DNA of 64,000 nucleotides from Euleptes europaea. Lineage: Eukaryota; Chordata; Lepidosauria; Squamata; Sphaerodactylidae. The DNA is taken from assembly GCF_029931775.1 (NCBI RefSeq), contig NW_026612050.1:124001-188000 (forward strand), written 5' to 3'. Every line of letters begins with the position of its first letter. Position 1 is the stretch's first letter. The position numbers were made by a program, and so were the translations under genes. Of the stretch, positions 56,275 to 64,000 are shown in pieces. The notes under the pieces were generated by a model that was not told the origin of the DNA, did not search any database, and saw only the letters and a list, made by a program, of their open reading frames with translations.

Positions 56275-56349
56275 ATGGCGTTGTGGCCGCCGCGCTCTCA
56301 TCATTTATGCCCGAGTCGAGAGGAAAAGCTGCGGCCGCCTGACTCGCAG
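56275..56349 (+). CDS. CDC37L1: CDC37L1 coding exon 1
   Basis: 25 codons, MALWPPRSHHLCPSREEKLR then PPDSQ, ending in donor GTACTG. It lies in the CpG promoter block. The W-P-P motif resembles the mammalian N-terminus, but the acidic segment I remember there is absent. Confidence 0.8.
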
Positions 56350-59300
56350 GTACTGTCGCTTTCGGTGTGGCAGCGCCGTTTCTTTCCCAGGAGACGCATT
56401 GACCCAATGTCCCTCAAGCACCGTCTCTTTTCTGTTAGTGGGGCTCGATAAAAGGGAAGGGGCTGTCGGCCCTGTCTTCGTCCCCCAGGAGGAACGGAGT
56501 CCCCCCCACTTTACCGGCTTCTGGACAATAAAGGGATTCCTTCCACAGGGCACAGATTTGTCTCTGACTCAGTGGGCTGACCTGGCTGTTTCTCTTTCCT
56601 TTCATTTTAGCCCTTTCCTCGGTTCATTTGCTCGGTTTCACTCTGCCTTTTCGTCTAACGCGGGCAGGCAAAACCCATCCGAAACACAACGAATCTGCCA
56701 CGTGCCTCAAACTAGGGGGCGGTTTAGTGCGGTGGTTCCCAATGGGCAATGCCACCCCCTGGGGGGCAGTGGGATTACCTAAGGGGGCAGTAAGAGGCAA
56801 GAGTGCAGCAGGGAGTGCTAGAGGTGGGCCCCTTCAACTGTGTTGTTCCCTTTACAGTAGATCAAGCTATGGCACCATGCTGGCAAATTTGGTGGAAATG
56901 ATCGGAATTTTTCCCCAGACTTTTTAGAGCTGGTACCACTGGATCAAGTTCATCAGTTTTGTTGAATACATTTCAACTAAAAAGTTTTAATTTGATTTTG
57001 GATAGATTGCTACTGTTTTGAAATTTTATTGATATTATCTTCTTTAGTGAGTCATGCAAACCCCTATTTTGAATAATGCTTTTTATAGGGTAGGGTCGCA
57101 AGCTTCACAACCAGGTGGGGATTTGAACCCAGGTCTCTCTGGTCCTAGTCTAACCACTACACCACATGCTTCTCAGGTCTACAAGGATCAGAGGAGCATG
57201 TCTATTACATTAAGTGTTTTGGAACACAGGCAGGACAATGCTGCTGCAGTTGTCTTGTTTGGGGGCTTCCTAGAGGCACCTGGTTGGCCACTGTGTGAAC
57301 AGACTGCTGGACTTGATGGACCTTGGTCTGTTCCAGCATGGCCTTTCTTATGTTCCTATGTTTTGGTATGTTTGGCATTAAAAAAATGTTTACCATCACC
57401 ATTATTGGCCTGCTAAAAGTTTTTTTGTTCCTGTCAATGAAAAAAAACTTCTCCAAACCACAATTCATCTGGGGGGGGTGTGTGAATATTGAATAGAAAA
57501 TTCTCTCCCTGAGCATATTGAACGGGCATGGAATAAGAAATCAAAAGTAATTATTGAATGTAGAGCATCCCACAGCATGTATGTGTGAATCTTTCTGTTG
57601 TACATAAAATACTGAAATATAAGTAAACTTAATCCTGCAGATTTACACGGAAGGACGTCCTTTTATTTAATGGGCTCTACTTCCATGTTACTGTGCATAG
57701 TAGGATTTCAATAATTCAGAGTAGGGTTATGTATGTTTATGCAGAAAGAAGCCCTGTCGGGTTCAGTGGGACGTACAGCCAGGTAAGTGCGCATAGCATC
57801 GCATCCTTAATCACTTATGGAACTCTGAATTATTTAGCATTGTTTAATTACCCTTTAACATATTTTAACACTTGTTTGTACTCACTAACTGTGTATGCTT
57901 ATCACTAAAATAGGGACTCCGATTCTGTTACATGCTAAATGATTATGGAGTTGCTAGGTGATATTTATTCCATATTGGTTAATGTGAGTTACAAAAATGT
58001 GATCTTACATATGATGTGGCTGTTTTCTGTCTCTGGTGCTATATTCATAGAATAAATACTTTTGTAGGGAAAGTGACAGTATATTTCAGAAGAGTAGTGC
58101 TGATTTGTAGCAGTCAGAAAGTAACATCTTTCCTTGTAGACACAAAATGTTTTTGCACTCCAGTTTTTGAAAAGGCAATAATACAAAATTTTCCTTCCAA
58201 AATGACAGTGATTTGGAGACAATTGGCTTTGCTATCTGAGCTAGGTGTTGGATTGGATAATTTTTACCCTCTTGATACTGCTATATCAGATTTTGAATTA
58301 ACCTTTTCCTATAATGAGAATAGGCTTGCCCTGTGGAAACCAGTTTACCCAGTCAAAGTTACCTTACCAAAACATCTTGAAAGGGTCAGTGCCACCTCTG
58401 AACACCCCTGTTATTTTTACTTCAAAAGGTTGATCCCACAAAACATGATCAAAACATAAAATTATTAAAACAAATTATTAAAATTAAAACAATAAAATGC
58501 TAAACAAAGCCCAGCAATGTGCATGTGGGATAGCTGTAAGCCACTGTGACACACTATTGCAGTGGTGACCAATTGTCAGGCTGTTTGTGTGAGTGTCTGT
58601 CTAGTTAGAAAATGAGTATGAGAGGCATTCTAATCAAAACACGTATACAAGTTTTCCGTTGTGATTTCATAACCACAGATCACTCATCCTATGTAACTGC
58701 TTAGTATACAATGTCATATGCAAGAGTGTCTTTAAAGCAGCTAATCTGTTTGTTACATAAACCCAGTTTGTTTTATTCTGAAATAATAGTTTTTTTCATG
58801 CAGATATATAATGATGGGATTGAAACGGCCTGCCAGCAGCAAAAGGAATTTGTGAAGAGTTCTGTGGAATGCAAATGGAATTTAGCAGAAGCCCAGCAGA
58901 AACTTGGCAGTCTAGCCCTCCACAACTCAGAATCCCTAGAACAAGAGCATGCCAAAGCACGGGCAGCAGCTGCGGAGCTGAGGTATAGTGAAGAAGAGTG
59001 GCGCCGGAAAGAAGAGGCATTAAGGCAACGGGAAAGGCAGGATCTGTGGAATGTAGATTTCATTAGCAAGGAAGTATTTAATAAGGTATGGACTAATCCA
59101 ATTTCTAAACAACAGAAACACAGGCACAAATCAGGCATAGATGCTGCAGAGCATTTTTAAAGTGGGCATATAGCACCTATTACTGTTGAATTACTGTGCA
59201 TTCTCAACCTGTATTTCTGACAGCAAGGGTGTGGTGGTGGTGGGTTGGGGTTAGCAGTGCAATCCTAAAGGGTGTCCCGAAAGGGGGTTGGAGGCAGTGT

Positions 59301-61594
59301 GACCCCTGTGGCAGCATAAGTGCCACTTGTGCTGTCCAATTGGGCACTTACGCCGCTGCAGGGCCACTTATGCTGGTGTTGGGGAGCCACGCAGCACGGG
59401 CACTGGTGCAGCTGTCACAGCAGCGTTTCTCCAATGCAACGGCTTGTGCGGGCGCCAGAGAGGGAGTTCCTGGGGGCATAGAGGGCTTTAGTCAGCTCCC
59501 TGTGTCCTTTCGCCCCGGGAATGCCCCTTTTTGCTGGCGTGAACTTGCTCCTGCAAAAGTGGTGGTGCAGCCCCATGAAACTGAATGGAGCAGTTTTACG
59601 GGGGCTTTAAATTATATTTCAGTAAATTACATTTTTGGCTCGTGGCACAGGGCCAGCAAGCCACTTAGGAGGCAGTACGACTGTGCCGTCCCTGGGCCTG
59701 CCGCAACTACCCCCCTTAGGATTGTGCTACCTATTACCAGAGTTGTTATATATGGTAAATATTTTATTCTTTTCAGTTACACTAATCCAAATCTTAAAAG
59801 CAAGAGGTGAGCTTTTGTTCCAAGTGATGGCTTGGATCTACTAGAACCATTTCCACTTTCTGAGCTCCCTTTTCTCACTGTAGCCCAGAGCTGCCTGAAT
59901 TGCTGCTTCATACTACAGCAGGAGGAAGAGGCAAGAAAGTTGTGCTCTACAGGTGGAAATCCTTCTATCTGTGGAATCAATGCAGTGGATTTTTAGTAGA
60001 ATTAAACTAGTTAATGGATTGGAATGCTAGGTCCTTAATATATAATTACATGTGTTTGAATGTATAAGTTTAGTGCAGATTAAGGACCTGATATAGTTAG
60101 CAAAGGGAATATGCTGTTTTTTCCTGTCCCCTGGCCTCAACAGCAACTCCAAGAAAGGTTATTTGGGAAATTGCTCTTTAGCTTCTCAAGTCTGGTTAGT
60201 TTTTTGTTCTCTGCATAGTTTCCATTGATAGATGGCTCTTGAATGATGATAGCTTTCCCACATAAGATCCTTTTACTGAAATATTGTGATACATTGGGTG
60301 TTTAATCATTGTTGAAATTCTGTTTATCAGAGTTTCATTAATCAAAAGGAAAGGAAAGAAATGGAAGAAGATGCATCTGAATCTTTCATGCAGAAACATG
60401 AGCAGAAGATTAGGCATTTTGGTAAGTACAGGTTTCTTTAACCTTTTTAGTACTGTATGTAGAGACATTATATCAGCTCTTTAAAATCCTGTTTAGAAAG
60501 TGTAGTATTTGGCAGAAAGATCCTATTTAGACTTTCATGCTTTATTTTATAGCTTGATGGTGATCTTGAGTGATTTAACTGAAGGTTATGGTAATCAAGT
60601 GTTGGTTAAACACATACTATTTGTGTGAGAGAGAGTGGGGAAGAGGGAGGGAGAGAGAGAAGATTTCCCCTTATTGTAACTGTTGGGTAGCCAACTTTAG
60701 ACTCAACTTGTATCAAAGCTTTTCTGCAAAATAAATTATTTTGCTCACCTCTTATTGTTTCTCTAGGCATGTTAAGCAGATGGTTCGACAGTCAGCAATT
60801 TCTCTCTGAACATCCCTATCTTGTCTGTGAAGAAACTGCTAAATATCTTCTTTTATGGTGTTTCCATCTAGAAGCTGAAAAGGTATTACTTAAATGGTCT
60901 CCTGCGTTGATATAGAGGAAGCTTGTTCTTCCACATCTCCCTGTCTATTCTGAGCCGAGGCTGTCCCACATTTATGATCTGTTTCCGGACATCTCGACTT
61001 CTTAATGCACTGGGAGGAAAAGCATACAACACCCAGAGGGTGCTCTGAAGTTACCAGCAGCCTATCATCATGCAATAATTGTGGTCAGTTTGTATATTGT
61101 ATATTGAACTCCTCCATCATGAAATTGATGGAGGATAACATTAAAACCAGATTTTGAAGGAGCTACTCTGGTTCTTGCTAAAATATGGACCTGGCAGTTT
61201 ACTTGTACTGTGTCATCATCTACCCTGTTTAGCTAGTCTTTGTAAGGGAAATGCTGTTAGACTGTAAACTGTGACCAAGTGCAAGCTGCCATTTAAGAAA
61301 TGGTACATTCATTTTTAAAAGTTCTGGGCCGACAGTTAGTTTACCTGGCATCATCCTGCAGGCTTTGCAGCGTCCTTACTGAGCAGCAAATTGAAGATCT
61401 ACCAGGATTGCTGCAGCTCTTTCTCTTTTGCTATTGCTTTGACTGTACTTTGTGGTCATATCTATTTTCAGAAAGGAGCTCTGATGGAGCAAGTAGCCCA
61501 CCAAGCAGTTGTGATGCAGTTTATTATTGAAATGGCCAAAAGTTGTAATGTGGATCCACGAGGCTGTTTTCGTCTGTTTTTCCAAAAAGCTAAA
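56275..61594 (+). CDS. CDC37L1: CDC37L1, HSP90 co-chaperone Cdc37-like 1 (5' five coding exons; 3' end outside window)
   Basis: Five plus-strand exons join in phase: 56275-56349, 58804-59085, 60331-60421, 60767-60882 and 61472-61594 (687 nt, 229 residues). CDC37L1 (HARC) is a cytosolic HSP90/HSP70-binding co-chaperone related to CDC37. After a short N-terminus, residues about 30-125 are a charged, probable coiled-coil region (AEAQQKLGSLALHNSESLEQ, then E/K/R-rich), followed by the start of the central Cdc37 HSP90-binding domain (HPYLVCEETAKYLLLWCFHL, NVDPRGCFRLFFQKAK). The start is the first ATG after an in-frame TAA at 56251. The usual family length is about 335-340 residues, so roughly a third, including the C-terminus, lies beyond 64000; intron 5 is longer than 2.4 kb. 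Divergent from SPATA6L. Exon 1 is shorter than I recall in mammals. Confidence 0.95.
57255..57360 (+). mobile_element. CR1-type LINE 3' end
   Basis: AGGCACCTGGTTGGCCACTG, GGACTTGATGGACCTTGGTC and a TTCTTATGTTCCTATG tail; inverted relative of 21729-21826. Confidence 0.7.
57632..57800. repeat. Palindromic short repeats (CAATCCTA/GCATAG family)
   Basis: TTAATCCTGCAGATTTACAC to GTGCATAGTAGGATTTCA, and a second piece to GTGCGCATAGCATCGCATCC, belong to the same family as 2537. Confidence 0.45.
58804..59085 (+). CDS. CDC37L1: CDC37L1 coding exon 2
   Basis: 94 codons between an acceptor (T-rich tract, ATGCAG) and donor GTATGG. It encodes IYNDGIETACQQQKEFVKSS and on to FISKEVFNK. It is nearly collinear with mammalian CDC37L1, including KWNLAEAQQKLGSLALHNSE. 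Confidence 0.97.
59086..60330. other. CDC37L1 intron 2
   Basis: Holds the GC-rich 59245-59735 element; the rest is unassigned. Confidence 0.45.
59245..59735. mobile_element. GC-rich MITE with GCAATCCTAA terminal inverted repeats
   Basis: AGTGCAATCCTAA at the left and TTAGGATTGTGCT at the right are inverted copies. The inside is GC-rich and gives a spurious 204-codon open frame. The termini match the outer arms of the short palindromic repeats in this window. Confidence 0.6.
60331..60421 (+). CDS. CDC37L1: CDC37L1 coding exon 3
   Basis: Encodes SFINQKERKEMEEDASESFM then QKHEQKIRHF plus one base, between acceptor TATCAG and donor GTAAGT. Confidence 0.96.
60767..60882 (+). CDS. CDC37L1: CDC37L1 coding exon 4
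   Basis: Acceptor CTCTAG, then (G)MLSRWFDSQQFLSEHPYLV and on to LEAEK, donor GTATTA. The conserved HPYLVCEETAKYL helix of the Cdc37 central domain is present. Confidence 0.97.
61472..61594 (+). CDS. CDC37L1: CDC37L1 coding exon 5
   Basis: 41 codons between acceptor TTTTCAG and donor GTGAGT, KGALMEQVAHQAVVMQFIIE and on to RLFFQKAK. The next exon should begin with an acidic A-E-E-E-G-Y-like sequence, which I do not find before 64000. Confidence 0.97.
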
Positions 61595-62604
61595 GTGAGT
61601 TGTGTTTTCTCTTTAATTGCAGGGGGGGGGGGTTTGAGTAGTTTTGAAGAATTTGTGTCTATGACCTAGCAGACGGTTTTCTGATCAGAGCTCATAAATG
61701 TGCCTTAGTTTTCAAACTTTCCTTTGATGCAATAAATTTTGGAACGTAAAGCAGCACTGGTGTCTCTGGTGGTGGTAATGCAGGCACAGCAGATTCTGAA
61801 TAAGCCAGTGTTGTGTAGCGAAACCAAATGCCCTGACAGCACTGGCTCTTTGGCTCCTTTCCTGTCTTAGATTCTGGACCACCCTTTGAATTTCCACCTA
61901 CTCTCCATGTTGTTATGTTGTGGAGTAACTTTGATTTTGCTGTATGAAATTGTTGGGCAGGAGATACCACATAATCATTAACCCACTGACATATATATGT
62001 ACCCTGTTTATCATGCATGCATATCACTCTCCTTAGTCATACACACTATCATATATCTCTCACTGTGTATTTGCACATATATCTGCAAACATTTAATTGG
62101 AACTTATACACATTGTTTATGTCACCATGATGCAGCAGGTGCCATATGCCCCTTAGCTAGAGAGCTGTACAGGGGAATGCAGATATGAGGGAGGGGCACA
62201 TATGTATAAGTCGATGCTGGGGAGATGCAGGTTGCATCCAAGCTTCTTGGCAGAAGTGGTTCTTTCCTGCTTTCTGATTCCCTCAGTATGTTCCTGTATG
62301 TCTGCATAAAGCTGCTGTTGAGATTTGGAGAATCTCACATGAAGGGCTGCTGCAAGAAACAGGAATCAAATTAAATGACAGTTTTTCTCTTATAAGAGGA
62401 GTAAGCTCCACAAGCAAAAACTTGTGCCAAACGGAGTGACATAAGCTCATTTGTTCTTACTTGCTACAGCACCTGTCCCCTTAACATGCTTGGGATTTCC
62501 CCCATCTCTCAGTGGTGGCTTTTTGGGAGGGCGCAGGGGGTTTGGGGACTAAGGGAAACAGAGAAAGATCTGTTTCTACAGACTCCATTATTTACAAGAT
62601 TTTT

Positions 62605-63460
62605 ATTTTATTTTATTAGATTTATATCCCGCCCTTTCCTGACTATACTCAGCCTCAGGGTGGCTAACAACCAAAATAATACAATCAGTTAAAATACATA
62701 CTATATAATATAAACTATAATTTAAAGCCTTATTAATTTTTAAATTCCAATTGGTGCCCTTGACATTAAATATAATGACAGGGATAACCAGTCCGGGGGG
62801 CGGGGGGCAGGAGAGAAAGGGCAGGGAAGGCAGAACAAAAAAAATACCAAAAATAACTGAGGAAATGGAAGTAAGGGTAGGTGTAGGGAGGCCAGCTAAG
62901 ATGTAACCATCGCTGCCTCAATCATAGGCCTGGTGGAACATCTCAATCTATCTCAGCCTTGCAGAATCGAGCCAGGGCCCACAGAGCCCAGGTCTCACTG
63001 ATAGAGAGTTCCACCAGGCCGGGGCCAGAGCTGACCACCTGTAGGTGATTACTAGCTGAGCGTAATGATCTTTGAGGCATGTGTCAAGAGAAGTGGTCCC
63101 ACAGGTAGGTTGGTCTCAGACCATTTAGGGCTTTAAAGGTTAATACCAAAACCTTGAACCTGATCTGGTACTCAACTTGGAGCCAGTGCAACTGGCAGAG
63201 CACTGGTTGTGTGCACTCTCCATGGGGTCCTATTAAGGACACTCACCTCCTCATTCTGGACCAGCTGAAGTTTCCAGAGCAGCCTCAAGGGTAGAGGGAG
63301 TTACAGTAGTCCAACCTGGGGGTGACTGTTGCATGGATCACTGTGGCTAGATTGGGACGAGACAGGTAGGGCCAACAGCTGCCTAGCCTGGTGAAGGTGG
63401 AAAAATGCCACTCTGGCTACATTTATGATCTGAGCCTCCATTAAAAGGGATCCAACACAT
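62605..63460 (-). mobile_element. L2-type LINE 3' end
   Basis: Read on minus: LDYCNSLYP, then a WLQVEYQIRFKVLVLTFKAL segment, GLVELSIS and CCAGGCCTATGATTGAG, ending in an (AATAAA)-like tail at 62605-62625. Same family and tail as 38540-39915. Frame interrupted by stops. Confidence 0.82.
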
Positions 63461-63612
63461 GATGTTGAGGCAGCATTATGACCTCCCTACTGTTCCTCTA
63501 AATGGCTTAATAAGGAGGTTGGCAAGCTTCACAAAGTTCAAAGATTTCAGTCACCATCTCAGCTTTTTAAAAATAAGCTAATAATGTAAGATTAGAACAC
63601 CTATGTCCATTT

Positions 63613-63835
63613 TAGAGTCAGTATGGTGTAGTGAATGTCAGACTAGGATCTGGGAGACCCAGGTTTGAATCCCCACTTCACCATGGAAGCTTGCTGGGTG
63701 ACTCTGGGCCAGTCGCAGACTTTGTTTAACCTACCTCACGGGATTGTTGTGCAGATAAAATGGAGAAGAGAACAATGGAAGCCACTTTGAGTCTCCAGTA
63801 GGCAGAAAGGTGGGGTATAATTCAAATAAATACCA
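63613..63835 (+). mobile_element. tRNA-derived SINE, near full length
   Basis: GAGTCAGTATGGTGTAGTGA head with A box, B-box-like GGTTTGAATCCCC, body GGGCCAGTCGCAGACTT and CTACCTCACGGGATTGTTGT, and an AAATAAATA tail. The tail resembles that of the L2 copies, suggesting L2-type mobilisation. Confidence 0.85.
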
Positions 63836-64000
63836 GAGTTTTGATGGTGGTTCTAGATTTAGAATTACATTTTTAAAGCGTTTTACATTCCATTGCTCTA
63901 AATAGACTCGTGAACTGCACACGGCCTGAGTACAGCAAAGCAAAGTGATGTCTAAAAATATCCATAGGTCATTGGTCATGTGTTGTGGATAGCTGTGGAA

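Larger units (their letters stand above)
55975..56400 (+). promoter_or_regulatory. CpG-rich promoter of CDC37L1
   Basis: A CpG-rich block ends at the first coding exon of CDC37L1. It contains a GTCACATGAC palindrome (56101-56110, E-box/M-box type), a perfect CRE TGACGTCA (56136-56143), a TTCCGG ETS-type site (about 56188) and an X-box at 56067. No TATA box is evident. Confidence 0.7.
56350..58803. other. CDC37L1 intron 1
   Basis: Contains the CR1-type tail at 57255 and a palindromic repeat at 57632. The 147-codon plus-strand frame at 58016-58459 lacks known motifs, shows no splice support and is taken as chance. Confidence 0.45.
61595..64000. other. CDC37L1 intron 5 (continues past window)
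   Basis: Contains the minus-strand L2 (62605) and a SINE (63613). 61595-62600 shows nothing recognised. No further CDC37L1 exon was found. Confidence 0.5.

Noticed and set aside
58016-58459. 147-codon plus-strand open frame in CDC37L1 intron 1
   Set aside because: No recognisable motif, no convincing splice context, AT-rich; probably chance.
59196-59810. 204-codon plus-strand open frame
   Set aside because: It covers a GC-rich MITE with terminal inverted repeats and is composition-driven.
63613-63690. A functional tRNA gene
   Set aside because: A- and B-box-like motifs belong to a SINE head; no cloverleaf can be formed and the copy continues into SINE body and tail.

Overview
This window looks like nuclear DNA of a squamate reptile (lizard or snake). 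Two multi-exon vertebrate genes sit in a dense, nested bed of interspersed repeats: CR1 and L2 LINEs, BovB-type 3' ends, 5S-rRNA-derived and tRNA-derived SINEs, hAT-type DNA transposons and MITEs, Penelope-like retroelement (PLE) tails, a DIRS/Ngaro-like remnant and solo LTRs. 5S-headed SINEs with BovB-like tails beside CR1 and L2 are typical of squamates; the species cannot be named from this.

Genes. On the minus strand a complete SPATA6L coding region can be assembled from 12 exons between 50604 (start codon) and 20018 (stop codon). All phases agree and the predicted protein has 422 residues. On the plus strand the first five coding exons of CDC37L1 lie between 56275 and 61594 (229 residues), and the gene runs off the right edge. 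The two genes are divergent, 5.7 kb apart, each with a CpG-rich promoter that contains a candidate RFX X-box. This neighbourhood matches, from memory, human 9p24.1 (SPATA6L next to CDC37L1). PLPP6, which I remember lying near the SPATA6L 5' end in human, is not seen here.

Layout. 1-20 kb: downstream of SPATA6L, mostly repeats. These are a MITE, a 5S SINE, a solo LTR, a LINE split by a 1.74-kb hAT element, a second LINE of the same family, a DIRS/Ngaro-like piece, a CR1, more MITEs and a CpG-rich block of unknown meaning at 15.8-16.6 kb. 20-50.6 kb: SPATA6L, whose introns carry a 2.2-kb CR1, a solo LTR, an L2, a second 2.17-kb hAT inserted in a SINE, a 224-bp palindrome and a PLE with flanking duplications. 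50.6-56.3 kb: the intergenic promoter region, with a near-perfect 172-bp palindrome, a tandem duplication and a solo LTR inserted in a 5S SINE. 56.3-64 kb: CDC37L1 with MITE, L2 and SINE insertions in its introns.

Most interesting points. Several PLE-type tails carry sequences matching the hammerhead ribozyme core (CTGANGA, a short stem-loop, then GAAA), and two pairs of tails form near-perfect palindromes. Two hAT elements share termini and 8-bp target duplications but differ in internal repeat number. A 51-bp exact inverted copy lies in the middle of a SINE. The divergent SPATA6L and CDC37L1 promoters share X-box-like sites.
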